Source: Desulfobacterales bacterium
Lineage (GTDB): Bacteria; Desulfobacterota; Desulfobacteria; Desulfobacterales; ETH-SRB1
Assembly (NCBI GenBank): GCA_030669465.1
Contig: DAOVDN010000030.1
Location: 1 to 8,747 of the forward strand
Direction of reading: 5' to 3'
DNA: 8,747 nucleotides
The notes below the pieces were generated by a model, which saw nothing but the letters and a program-made list of their open reading frames with translations, was not told where the DNA came from and ran no database searches. A program made the translations under genes and the position numbers. This document shows, in pieces, positions 1 to 6,297 of the stretch. Numbering within the stretch: the stretch's first letter is position 1; the number at the start of each line of letters is the position of its first letter.

Positions 1-1
1 T

Positions 2-331
2 AAAAAACCGGAAACAAGGATGATAGTAAAAAAATATCTGCATCCCTTGAAGGTCAGGCAGATAGACACCCTTATTCTTGGTTGCACCCATTATCCGATC
101 TTAAAAAACATCATACAGCAAAAGGTCGGCAAAAGGGTAAACATAATCGATTCTTCTATAGCTGTTGCAGGCAAGGTAAAGAATTATTTAGAAAATCATG
201 TTGAAGTCGACAGCATGTTAGATAAAAAAGGGAAGTGCAGGTTTTTTGTGTCTGATGTAACAGAGCAGTTTAAAAAAATAGCAAAAGACATGCTAAAAAG
301 AACCGTTATTCTTGAGCATGTAAGGATATGA
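2..331 (+). CDS. murI: Glutamate racemase, C-terminal part (5' end outside the window)
   Basis: Glutamate racemase interconverts L- and D-glutamate in the cytoplasm and supplies D-Glu for peptidoglycan. The reading frame is open back to the window edge, so only about 109 C-terminal residues are present; an internal ATG at 20 is not the real start. The diagnostic element is LILGCTHYPIL, encoded around bases 71-103. In this family the cysteine of GCTHYP (codon 83-85) is the second of the two catalytic cysteines; the first lies upstream of the window. The rest (VNIIDSSIAVAGKVKNYL, then a short tail) fits the usual end of MurI, where IDS-A-A-V-L is common. The gene ends at TGA 329-331 and appears intact at its 3' end. 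It is separated from the next gene by 45 bases holding an inverted repeat. Family assignment is confident; aspartate racemases share the fold but match this motif less well. Confidence 0.9.
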   Translation, partial: KKPETRMIVKKYLHPLKVRQIDTLILGCTHYPILKNIIQQKVGKRVNIIDSSIAVAGKVKNYLENHVEVDSMLDKKGKCRFFVSDVTEQFKKIAKDMLKRTVILEHVRI

Positions 332-336
332 TGAAC

Positions 337-360
337 TCGTAAAAATTAAACTTTTTACGA
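337..360. repeat. Perfect 9-bp inverted repeat with 6-nt loop after murI
   Basis: TCGTAAAAA (337-345) pairs exactly with TTTTTACGA (352-360) around a 6-base loop. It lies 5 bases past the murI stop and 17 bases before the next start codon. The stem is AT-rich and is not followed by a separate T run, so it is at best a weak terminator. It could equally be a small intergenic palindrome. The structure is seen directly; a function is not. Confidence 0.5.
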
Positions 361-376
361 AACCATGAAGATATAG

Positions 377-694
377 ATGAGAGAAAATCCGAAGCTTGAT
401 TGCAGAGTAATTAATATTTATGGAGAAAAAACCGTGAAAGACAAAAAAGGGTTATACTATTATCCATTTCCCGGAAATAAACAGATCCGCACGTATGTCC
501 GCGAATCTGAAGGAGACATCTGGTTCAGGCTCTGGAGTAAAGAAGACCCGGGCCTGTGGATGGAACACGGGTGGGTGCCGTACGGGGCAATCAAGCGGGC
601 TGCCGGTATGTTCAAGCGCGGTAGTTTTGATCCTGACCAGGCTTACGATATCAGGGTAGCAAAGGCGCTGGTTGAGGAAAGCGGCTCTGTTTAA
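377..694 (+). CDS. Hypothetical protein, 105 aa, no family recognised
   Basis: I do not recognise this protein. It is a soluble-looking, mixed-charge sequence with no signal peptide or membrane segment. The middle is rich in aromatic residues and glycine: GLYYYPFPGN (about residues 25-34), YVRESEGDIWFRLWSKED (40-57), LWMEHGWVPYGAI (60-72). A charged helix-like tail DPDQAYDIRVAKALVEE (85-101) follows. This pattern suggests a small folded domain rather than a chance frame. ATG 377 is the first possible start because an upstream in-frame ATG (365) meets a stop three codons later. GAAG at 367-370 with a 6-base gap is a modest ribosome site. Bases 520-620 are visibly richer in G+C than the surrounding genes. 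It stands between murI and tRNA-Gly, all on the + strand, with no obvious partner. It is probably a real gene because of its codon-like composition and length, but no role can be given. Confidence 0.7.
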   Translation: MRENPKLDCRVINIYGEKTVKDKKGLYYYPFPGNKQIRTYVRESEGDIWFRLWSKEDPGLWMEHGWVPYGAIKRAAGMFKRGSFDPDQAYDIRVAKALVEESGSV

Positions 695-724
695 TCGATT
701 ATATCTGTTGATTATGAAAAAATA

Positions 725-753
725 TTGACAAATAAATATATTTGGCATATTTT
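725..753 (+). promoter_or_regulatory. Sigma70-type promoter for tRNA-Gly
   Basis: A perfect -35 hexamer TTGACA (725-730) is followed after 17 bases by TATTTT (748-753), which matches four of six -10 positions. The surroundings are very AT-rich. The likely start of transcription would be near 760, a few bases before the mature tRNA 5' end at 768. It is well placed to drive the tRNA, and possibly the downstream rimP operon by read-through. Confidence 0.6.
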
Positions 754-767
754 AATTAATTGAGGAT

Positions 768-843
768 GCGGGCATAGCTCAGCAGGTAGAGTACAAGCTT
801 CCCAAGCTTGGTGTCGCGAGTTCGAATCTCGTTGCCCGCTCCA
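768..843 (+). tRNA. tRNA-Gly, anticodon CCC
   Basis: A full cloverleaf can be drawn. The acceptor stem is GCGGGCA (768-774) with TGCCCGC (833-839), perfect over 7 pairs. The D stem is GCTC/GAGT (777-780/789-792) with GG in the loop. The anticodon stem is CAAGC/GCTTG (794-798/806-810) around the loop TTCCCAA, giving anticodon CCC at 801-803, which reads GGG codons. The T stem is GCGAG/CTCGT (816-820/828-832) with loop TTCGAAT. Discriminator T840 and an encoded CCA (841-843) complete it. U at the discriminator and the CCC anticodon both agree with glycine. No intron or truncation is seen. It lies upstream of rimP, as a tRNA gene does in the E. coli nusA operon. Confidence 0.96.
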
Positions 844-863
844 TGAAAAGTCCGTATTTTCAT
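843..863 (+). other. Small AT-rich hairpin directly after the tRNA
   Basis: ATGAAAA (843-849) and TTTTCAT (857-863) form a 7-bp stem around a 7-base loop, starting at the last base of the encoded CCA. It is followed by the T-rich TTGTATTT. It may help define the 3' end of the precursor tRNA or act as a weak terminator. The stem has a single G-C pair, so the effect is doubtful. Confidence 0.3.
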
Positions 864-907
864 TTGTATTTGCAAGGGTTGTTTCAGGGTAGAATTGCAT
901 ATGTGGC

Positions 908-937
908 TTGAAGTTAATTTTTTCTTATGGTTATTAA
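908..937 (+). promoter_or_regulatory. Weak candidate promoter in the rimP leader
   Basis: TTGAAG (908-913) and TATTAA (932-937) are separated by 18 bases and each matches sigma70 hexamers only partly. If active, it would start transcription near 944 and place the hairpin at 989-1015 inside the leader of the rimP-nusA-infB messenger. AT-rich DNA yields such pairs by chance, so this is only a candidate. Bases 864-988 otherwise show no gene or RNA that I recognise. Confidence 0.2.
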
Positions 938-988
938 CATGAACAGATAAATTTCTCGATCCACCACAAAAGATCTACCTGCAAGTAT

Positions 989-1015
989 GAGAAACGGGCT
1001 GTTGCCCGTTTTTTT
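989..1015 (+). terminator. Rho-independent terminator or attenuator before rimP
   Basis: AAACGGGC (992-999) pairs perfectly with GCCCGTTT (1004-1011) around the 4-base loop TGTT. Weaker A-T and G-U pairs extend the stem, and a T tract (1009-1015) follows. This is a textbook intrinsic terminator. It sits about 145 bases after the tRNA and 50 bases before the chosen rimP start. It could end the tRNA transcript, or act as an attenuator in the operon leader. The second option is attractive because the operon encodes NusA, which modulates intrinsic termination, but that is inference. Confidence 0.8.
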
Positions 1016-1065
1016 GTTTGCTTTTTTTGTTTGCTTTTTATTTGCTGGGGAGCAAATATAGATCG

Positions 1066-1650
1066 GTGAAAACTCAAAGAAAAAGAAGATTGAAGCCTGA
1101 AAAGCTGAAATTTGAGACAAATAATCAGGAACATAAAAACAGAGCCCTGAAGAGTAGGGAAGAAATTATTTCCCGGGTAAAGGAGTTAACTGAACCGTTG
1201 TGCGAAGCCGAGGGCTTTGAGCTGGTGCATGTTGAGCATCAATGGGAGAGGGGCGGTAGTATATTACGTCTTTATATAGATAAACCAGGAGGTGTTACAC
1301 TGGATGACTGTGTATATATCAGCCGTCAGGTGAGTGATCTTCTGGATGTTGATCTTACAGAATCGAGTCTTGAAACTAACATGTCATACCGCCTTGAGGT
1401 ATCATCCCCAGGACCTGATCGACCTTTGGGGAAAAAGCTTGACTTTGAAAGATTTAAAGGAAGAGCAGTAAAGATCAAAACCACTCAACCTGTTGAGGGA
1501 CGAAAAACCAAGCTGGTTAAGGGTGTCCTGCTGGGCATATCAGAAGGAATTGTAAGACTATTGGTTGACGATAAAACAGTCGCTATTCCTTTTCAGGAGA
1601 TCGGCAGGGCGCGGCTTATCGATTATAACGGAGAAAACCGATGTTCATAG
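1066..1650 (+). CDS. rimP: Ribosome maturation factor RimP
   Basis: RimP binds the free 30S subunit and helps its late assembly, notably around ribosomal protein S12. From the chosen start the protein has 194 residues. An N-terminal domain of about residues 36-118 (REEIISRVKELTEPLCEAEGFELVHVEHQ, LRLYIDKPGGVTLDDCVYISRQVSDLLD) carries the family signature YRLEVSSPGPDRPL (108-121). A C-terminal SH3-like barrel covers about 122-190. The start is uncertain because no ATG exists before the conserved region. I chose GTG 1066, which has GGGGAG at 1047-1052 but a long gap of 13 bases. TTG 1018 would start inside the terminator T tract and add a hydrophobic stretch from read-through of T-rich DNA. TTG 1090 is another option. 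Even so, the protein has some 35 mostly basic residues ahead of the usual start (E. coli RimP is about 150 aa). The stop overlaps the nusA start by 10 bases, which implies coupled translation. Confidence 0.92.
   Translation: MKTQRKRRLKPEKLKFETNNQEHKNRALKSREEIISRVKELTEPLCEAEGFELVHVEHQWERGGSILRLYIDKPGGVTLDDCVYISRQVSDLLDVDLTESSLETNMSYRLEVSSPGPDRPLGKKLDFERFKGRAVKIKTTQPVEGRKTKLVKGVLLGISEGIVRLLVDDKTVAIPFQEIGRARLIDYNGENRCS
1630..1633 (+). promoter_or_regulatory. Shine-Dalgarno of nusA inside rimP
   Basis: GGAG lies 7 bases before ATG 1641, within the last codons of rimP. It fixes the nusA start and supports translational coupling of the two genes. Confidence 0.6.
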
Positions 1651-3059
1651 CAGATATAAAGCGTATTGTTGATCAGGTTAGTAGAGAAAAAGGGATTGAC
1701 CGTGAAATCCTTATTAAGGCGCTTGAAGAGGCTCTAAGATCTGCAGCCAAAAAAAAGTTTGGAAGCAAGATCGATATTGAAGTTCAATATAATGAAGAAA
1801 CAGGTGAGATCGAGGTCTTCCAGTTTAAAGAGGTTGTGGAAGAGATTGATGAGCCTGATCTTCAAATCAGTTTTGAAGAAGGACATAAGCTGGACCCGGA
1901 ATGCAAAATAGGCGACAGCCTGGGCACAAAAATGGATACTTCCAGCTTTGGCAGGATAGCTGCACAGTCAGCCAAACAGGTCATCATCCAAAAAATGAAG
2001 GATGCGGAAAAAGATGTGGTTTATTCCAGCTTTATTGACCGGAAAGGTGAAATCATAAACGGAATCGTGCAGCGCATTGACCGCGGTGACATCATCGTTA
2101 ATCTTGGCCAGACTGAAGCTATCCTTCAGGCCAGAGAACAGGTTCCAAAAGAAACCTATCGACGCGGCGATCGTATAAGGGCATATATCATGGATGTACT
2201 TCATGATACACGCGGTCCACAAATTGTTCTTTCGAGAACGCACCTTAACTTCCTGGTCAATCTTTTCAAAACGGAAGTACCGGAAATCAGTGAAGGTATC
2301 GTTAAAATCATGGCTGCAGCCCGTGAACCCGGAATCCGTTCAAAAATAGCCGTATCCTCAAATGATTCTGATATAGATCCGGTTGGAGCCTGTGTGGGAA
2401 TGAAAGGAAGCCGTGTACAGAACGTTGTTCAGGAACTAAGGGGCGAAAAGATAGATATTATATCCTGGCATATTGATGATGCAAAATTTGTATGCAATGC
2501 TCTGGCGCCTGCTGAAATATCCAGAGTTATTATTGATGAAGCAAAGCGTTCGATGGAAGTTATTGTCCCGGATGAATTCCTTTCAATAGCTATTGGAAAG
2601 CGCGGCCAGAACGTACGGCTCGCCTCAAAATTGACCAAATGGCATCTTGATGTCATAAGCGAAGCAGAATACAGCAAGGAAATGCAAAGCGGCTATGACT
2701 CTCTGGTAGCATTGCCGGGAGTTGGAATAAGCCTGGCAGATGCATTGTATGAAAAGGGCTTTTTTTCCGCTGAAGAGCTCAGTAATGCTTCTATAGAAGA
2801 TCTGATTCAGATCAGAGATATCACCGAAGAAAAAGCAGCGGAGCTGGTTGAAACTGCAAAAAATTATGTAGAAAGTTCTGATGAAATCGATAAAACAGAA
2901 GATTTATCAGATGACTTAACTGAAACGGATGACCTTTCTGAATCAGGCGGGTTGTCTCTTTCAAATGCGCGGGAAGCCTCTGAAAAAGATGAAGGCAATG
3001 ATGAAGCTGTGTCTGAGCAAGCTTCATCAACAGATAATGGTTCAACAGATAACATGTAA
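1641..3059 (+). CDS. nusA: Transcription termination/antitermination factor NusA
   Basis: NusA binds RNA polymerase and nascent RNA and promotes pausing, hairpin termination and antitermination complexes. Domains in order over 472 residues: the polymerase-binding N-terminal domain (about 1-125); S1 (about 133-200, GIVQRIDRGDIIVNLG... RGDRIRAYI); KH1 (about 203-280) with DPVGACVGMKGSRVQ holding GMKG at 253-256; and KH2 (about 281-345) with GKRG at 319-322. A helix-hairpin-helix-like repeat follows (about 350-410, LPGVG at 358-362). The last 60 residues form an acidic, Ser/Thr-rich tail with repeated DLS/DLT units (421-435). E. coli NusA (495 aa) has two C-terminal repeats and B. subtilis NusA none; here I see one and then a disordered tail. 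The gene overlaps rimP by 10 bases. infB follows within 10 bases, without the ylxR/ylxQ genes found between them in Firmicutes. NusA commonly autoregulates its operon, and the leader hairpin before rimP could be a target. Confidence 0.97.
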   Translation: MFIADIKRIVDQVSREKGIDREILIKALEEALRSAAKKKFGSKIDIEVQYNEETGEIEVFQFKEVVEEIDEPDLQISFEEGHKLDPECKIGDSLGTKMDTSSFGRIAAQSAKQVIIQKMKDAEKDVVYSSFIDRKGEIINGIVQRIDRGDIIVNLGQTEAILQAREQVPKETYRRGDRIRAYIMDVLHDTRGPQIVLSRTHLNFLVNLFKTEVPEISEGIVKIMAAAREPGIRSKIAVSSNDSDIDPVGACVGMKGSRVQNVVQELRGEKIDIISWHIDDAKFVCNALAPAEISRVIIDEAKRSMEVIVPDEFLSIAIGKRGQNVRLASKLTKWHLDVISEAEYSKEMQSGYDSLVALPGVGISLADALYEKGFFSAEELSNASIEDLIQIRDITEEKAAELVETAKNYVESSDEIDKTEDLSDDLTETDDLSESGGLSLSNAREASEKDEGNDEAVSEQASSTDNGSTDNM

Positions 3060-3064
3060 GGGGG
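3058..3064 (+). promoter_or_regulatory. Shine-Dalgarno of infB overlapping the nusA stop
   Basis: AAGGGGG overlaps the nusA TAA (3057-3059) and ends 4 bases before ATG 3069. It selects ATG 3069 over the TTG at 3066, which is too close. Stop and ribosome site are merged, as in coupled genes. Confidence 0.6.
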
Positions 3065-3068
3065 ATTG

Positions 3069-5744
3069 ATGGCAAAGATCAGAATATATGAGCTTGCCAG
3101 GGATCTTAACATAAAAAACAAGGATCTCCTTGAAAAGTTAAGAGATATGGATATTGCTGCAGGGAGCCATATGAGCTCTCTGGACGATGAGACAGCAGTC
3201 AGAGTCAAGGCAAATCTTCTTGGCAAAAAAACTGGTACGGTCGAGGTAACACGCGTAAAAGCGACTGTTATTCGAAGACGCAAAAAACCTGTGCGGAAAG
3301 AACCTGTTCAGGTAGCCGCCATTTCTGCGCCCGCCGGTCCGGATCAGACAGGTCATCCTGAAAAGATTAAAGTTGCTGAAAAGCCATCTGAAATAGCTCC
3401 CAAAGAAGAAAAGCCCGCTGTAGAAAAAAAAGAACCGGGAAGACCAAAAAAGAAGGTCGAAGCTGAAGAGACCGCTGAAAGGATTATTGAAGAAAGAAAG
3501 GCCGGAGAGAAAGGTGTTCTGAAAAAAGTTGATGAGATCGAGCAACCGGTTGAGCCTGAAAAGCCGGCTGTTTTAAAGGTTGTAAAACCGAAAAAAGCAA
3601 AAAAGAAAGCCAAAAAAGAGATGCCGGCAAAAATCATAAAAATGCCGACACCTCCCAAGGAAAAAGCACCCGAGGTTAAGGAAGTTCTGGTTAAAAAACC
3701 AAAAGTCAAAACAGCGCCGGAGAAAGCTGTTCCAAAAATCGAAACTGAGCAGAAGGAATTAGGCAAAAAAGAGAAGAAAAAATGGGCAAAAAAACAGGAA
3801 GAAGAGGTCGGGGAGAAAAAATTAAAGGATATAAAATGGACCAAAAAGAAAATCTCCTTCCGGAGAAAAGCGGTTGTTGAAGGGAAAGACCTTTATTCCA
3901 AAGAACATAAGATCCGAAAGCCCCGCAAGAAACTTAAGGGCAAAACAGCGGTTCAAGGACAAAAGCCCCAGATAACAGTACCTAAGGCCATTAAACGTAG
4001 AATCAGAATTGATGATACCATTGGGCTTTCCGATCTGGCAAAGCGTATGGGAATAAAAGCCAATGATATGATCAAAACACTGATGGGTTTGGGCGTTATG
4101 GCGACTGTGAACCAGATAATAGATTTTGATACCGCGGCTCTTGTTGCAGCAGAATTTAATTACGAACTGGAAAAAGCCTCTTTTGAAGAAAAAGCTGTTT
4201 TAATGGTAGAAAAGGATGATTCCGGTAAGTTGATCCAGAGGGCCCCTGTGGTCACCGTTATGGGACATGTGGATCATGGTAAAACATCCCTTCTTGATGC
4301 AATACGTAAAACCCACGTAACCAGTGATGAAGCCGGTGGAATCACGCAGCATATCGGTGCCTACAATGTTTCCACGGATAAAGGCCAAATCGTCTTTCTG
4401 GATACGCCGGGGCACGAAGCATTTACCGCAATGCGCGCCCGCGGCGCCAAGCTTACGGATATAGTAGTTCTGGTTGTTGCTGCCGATGATGGTGTCATGC
4501 CACAGACCATCGAAGCCATCAACCACTCCAGGGCTGCGGGAGTTCCGATCATTGTTGCAATTAACAAGATTGATAAACCAGATGCGGAACCCGAACGTGT
4601 TCAACGTGAACTTGCCGAAGCAGGACTTGTGCCGGAGGATTGGGGCGGTGATACCATCTTTCTTAATGTTTCCGCAAAGCAGAATCAGGGAATAACCGAT
4701 CTCCTTGAGATGATACTCCTTCAGGCCGAAGTATTGGAGCTGAAGGCCAATCCTGAAAAGCTCGCCAAAGGTCATGTGGTTGAAGCAAGGATAGACTCAG
4801 GTCGAGGCGCTGTTGCCACTGTGCTCGTACAGGAAGGAACCCTTCGTAAAGGCGACCCGGTAGTGTGTGGAATATACTACGGAAAAGTTCGCGCCATGTT
4901 GAATGACAGAAATGTTTATGTTGAAACAGCCGGCCCGTCAATTCCTGTTGAGGTAATAGGCCTTTCCGGTGTGCCCAATGCCGGAGATGAGTTAATAGCT
5001 CTAGCCGATGACAAGGCCGCTAAGCAAGTCAGTATTCACAGAATCCAGAAACAGCGAGCTAAAGACCTGGCCAAAACCAGCAGACTAAGCCTTGAAGGAC
5101 TTTTTGAACGTATGCGGGAAGGCAAGGCTAACGATTTGAATCTTATAATAAAAGCGGATGTACATGGTTCTATCGAGGCCATTGGAGATTCTTTGACAAA
5201 ACTCTCCAATGATGAGGTAAACATAAATGTGATCCATTCAGCTACAGGGACTATAACCGAATCAGATATCTCCCTGGCTGCAGTATCTGATGCTATAATT
5301 ATAGGTTTTAACGTCCGCCCCAGCCCAAAAGTTCAGGCTTTTGCCGATGAAGAAAACGTTGATATGCGTTTTTATAATATCATTTATAATGTTATTGAAG
5401 ACATCAAGAGTGCCATTGTCGGTATGATGTCATCCACCTTTGAAGAACGGATACTGGGCAGAGCCGAGGTTCGAGAAGTATTCCATGTTCCCAAAATAGG
5501 CACCATTGCAGGCTGTCATGTGAGCGATGGAAAGATCGAGCGTGGCCGGCTTGTGCGTCTTCTTAGAGATGGGATCGTCTGTTATGAGGGCAAGATCTCT
5601 TCTCTCCGGCGCTTCAAAGAGGATGTTAAAGAAGTCCAGAGTGGTTATGAATGCGGAATCGGTATTGAAAAATACAATGACATCAAACTCGGCGATACAA
5701 TAGAATGCTATTATCTGGAAGAGATAAAGCCGGAGCTTGAATAA
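3069..5744 (+). CDS. infB: Translation initiation factor IF-2
   Basis: IF-2 is the GTPase that brings fMet-tRNA to the 30S P site and promotes 50S joining. The protein has 891 residues from ATG 3069 ([15 protein letters not shown]). It begins with an IF2_N module (about 1-50). A long, low-complexity Lys/Glu/Pro/Ala linker (about 60-310) follows, then a second IF2_N module (about 313-372, [20 protein letters not shown]). The G domain has all its motifs: GHVDHGKT (399-406), DTPGHE (445-450), NKID (499-502) and SAK (535-537). Beta-barrel domain II, domain III and the C-terminal fMet-tRNA-binding barrel follow, ending in a [14 protein letters not shown] stretch close to the typical C-terminus. 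The length resembles E. coli IF2-alpha (890 aa). The linker is probably disordered. The gene follows nusA with 9 bases between the nusA stop and the infB ATG. The next gene lies 265 bases away across a repeat-filled gap. Nothing essential is missing. Confidence 0.98.
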   Translation: MAKIRIYELARDLNIKNKDLLEKLRDMDIAAGSHMSSLDDETAVRVKANLLGKKTGTVEVTRVKATVIRRRKKPVRKEPVQVAAISAPAGPDQTGHPEKIKVAEKPSEIAPKEEKPAVEKKEPGRPKKKVEAEETAERIIEERKAGEKGVLKKVDEIEQPVEPEKPAVLKVVKPKKAKKKAKKEMPAKIIKMPTPPKEKAPEVKEVLVKKPKVKTAPEKAVPKIETEQKELGKKEKKKWAKKQEEEVGEKKLKDIKWTKKKISFRRKAVVEGKDLYSKEHKIRKPRKKLKGKTAVQGQKPQITVPKAIKRRIRIDDTIGLSDLAKRMGIKANDMIKTLMGLGVMATVNQIIDFDTAALVAAEFNYELEKASFEEKAVLMVEKDDSGKLIQRAPVVTVMGHVDHGKTSLLDAIRKTHVTSDEAGGITQHIGAYNVSTDKGQIVFLDTPGHEAFTAMRARGAKLTDIVVLVVAADDGVMPQTIEAINHSRAAGVPIIVAINKIDKPDAEPERVQRELAEAGLVPEDWGGDTIFLNVSAKQNQGITDLLEMILLQAEVLELKANPEKLAKGHVVEARIDSGRGAVATVLVQEGTLRKGDPVVCGIYYGKVRAMLNDRNVYVETAGPSIPVEVIGLSGVPNAGDELIALADDKAAKQVSIHRIQKQRAKDLAKTSRLSLEGLFERMREGKANDLNLIIKADVHGSIEAIGDSLTKLSNDEVNINVIHSATGTITESDISLAAVSDAIIIGFNVRPSPKVQAFADEENVDMRFYNIIYNVIEDIKSAIVGMMSSTFEERILGRAEVREVFHVPKIGTIAGCHVSDGKIERGRLVRLLRDGIVCYEGKISSLRRFKEDVKEVQSGYECGIGIEKYNDIKLGDTIECYYLEEIKPELE

Positions 5745-5750
5745 CGAATA

Positions 5751-5782
5751 AAAGTGCCTAAAGTTTAAAGTGGATTAAAGTG
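5751..5782. repeat. Degenerate AAAGTG direct repeats after infB
   Basis: AAAGTG occurs at 5751-5756, 5767-5772 and 5777-5782, with AAAGTT at 5760-5765. Unit spacing is irregular (7 to 10 bases). This opens the 265-base gap between infB and ylxP (5745-6009), which contains no gene and consists almost wholly of short repeats. Confidence 0.5.
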
Positions 5783-5787
5783 ACCAC

Positions 5788-5808
5788 TGACTAATGGCTA
5801 ATGGCTAA
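5788..5808. repeat. Three tandem heptamers TGRCTAA
   Basis: TGACTAA, TGGCTAA and TGGCTAA follow one another without gaps. The same heptamer, in its pure TGACTAA form, reappears four times at 5980-6007, so this unit brackets the inverted heptad arrays between them. Confidence 0.75.
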
Positions 5809-5848
5809 TCAATGTTGTTGACTTAAGCACATTTCGTTTTGAACCGCA

Positions 5849-5940
5849 GAATTTCGAACAAGGAATAATGAATATCGAAGTAATGGAAAAACCTTATTAA
5901 ACTTCATAATTCGACATTCCTTGTTCAATATTCGATATTC
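5849..5940. repeat. Two heptad arrays (GAANNNN / NNNNTTC) in opposing orientation
   Basis: On the + strand five consecutive 7-base units begin with GAA (5849-5883: GAATTTC, GAACAAG, GAATAAT, GAATATC, GAAGTAA). After 15 bases the mirror arrangement follows: six consecutive units ending in TTC (5899-5940), which read on the minus strand as GAATATC, GAATATT, GAACAAG, GAATGTC, GAATTAT, GAAGTTT. The arms share exact inverted repeats: GAACAAGGAAT (5856-5866) with ATTCCTTGTTC (5916-5926), and GAATATCGAA (5870-5879) with TTCGATATTC (5931-5940). The two matches are in parallel order, so only one can pair at a time as a simple hairpin. No coding frame or known regulatory site is evident. Confidence 0.75.
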
Positions 5941-5979
5941 AATAACAAGCACGATTTTTCTTAATTCAACAGCATTGAA

Positions 5980-6007
5980 TGACTAATGACTAATGACTAA
6001 TGACTAA
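5980..6007. repeat. Four perfect tandem TGACTAA repeats abutting the ylxP start
   Basis: Four identical heptamers end two bases before ATG 6010. They occupy the place where a Shine-Dalgarno site would be expected, and none is visible there. Each junction creates TAATG, so every internal ATG opens a frame that closes four codons later at a TAA. Confidence 0.85.
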
Positions 6008-6009
6008 TT

Positions 6010-6297
6010 ATGGTTGCAGGTTTAGGAATTATTACATTCAGATTACATGACTGCCGTTCTTTAAAAGGTAAGAGAAAGGTTGTAAAATCGATCATCAACC
6101 GGTTGCGCAACAATTTTAATGTTTCAGTCGCAGAGGTCGGATCAAATGACATTCATCAAAGGGCGGAGATAGGCTTTGCCATTGTTTGCAATAACAAAAT
6201 GGTGGTAAATTCCAAGATAGACAAGATTTTCAATCTGGCAGATGAGTTGGGGCTGGCCGAGATCATAGGCACTGATATGGAAATTATCAATCTATGA
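6010..6297 (+). CDS. ylxP: YlxP/DUF503 family protein
   Basis: This is a 95-residue DUF503 (YlxP-like) protein. These are small cytoplasmic proteins encoded beside infB and rbfA in many bacteria and linked by context and limited experimental work to ribosome or RNA metabolism; their exact function is unsettled. Family features visible are the start MVAGLGIITFRLHDCRSLKGKRKVVKSIINRL (residues 1-32) and NNFNVSVAEVGSNDIHQRAEIGFAIV (34-59), including the typical SLKxKR and FNVSVAEV blocks. The length is normal for the family. ATG 6010 is the only reasonable start, with an in-frame TGA three codons upstream. No Shine-Dalgarno is seen because a TGACTAA array lies directly before it. The stop TGA (6295-6297) overlaps the first two bases of the foldback element that fills the gap to rbfA. 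Confidence 0.9.
   Translation: MVAGLGIITFRLHDCRSLKGKRKVVKSIINRLRNNFNVSVAEVGSNDIHQRAEIGFAIVCNNKMVVNSKIDKIFNLADELGLAEIIGTDMEIINL

Noticed and set aside
712..900. Minus-strand frame of 62 codons containing SGQRDSNSRHQAWEACTLPAELCPH
   Set aside because: It is the antisense translation of the tRNA-Gly gene, a well-known source of false proteins, and has no independent support.
831..1008. GTTGCCCG direct repeat as att sites of an integrated element using the tRNA 3' end
   Set aside because: The repeat is 8 bases, the distance about 170 bases, and no integrase or foreign gene lies between; pairing within the terminator explains the second copy.
3066..3068. TTG as infB start
   Set aside because: ATG 3069 follows immediately, gives the standard MAK start and has a better distance from AAGGGGG.
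2864..3283. Minus-strand frame of 139 codons across the nusA-infB junction
   Set aside because: It is opposite two well-supported genes; its Ser-rich sequence reflects the NusA acidic tail read backwards.
3353..3844. Minus-strand frame of 163 codons, rich in Phe and Ser
   Set aside because: It mirrors the Lys/Glu-rich IF-2 linker; AAA/GAA codons read backwards give TTT/TTC. There is no ribosome site or family match.
4200..4775. Minus-strand frame of 191 codons
   Set aside because: It lies fully opposite the conserved IF-2 G domain, whose motifs are intact on the + strand, and shows no domain of its own.
5788..6007. CRISPR array
   Set aside because: The repeats are only 7 bases long and have no spacers of 25-45 bases, so they are simple tandem or phased repeats.
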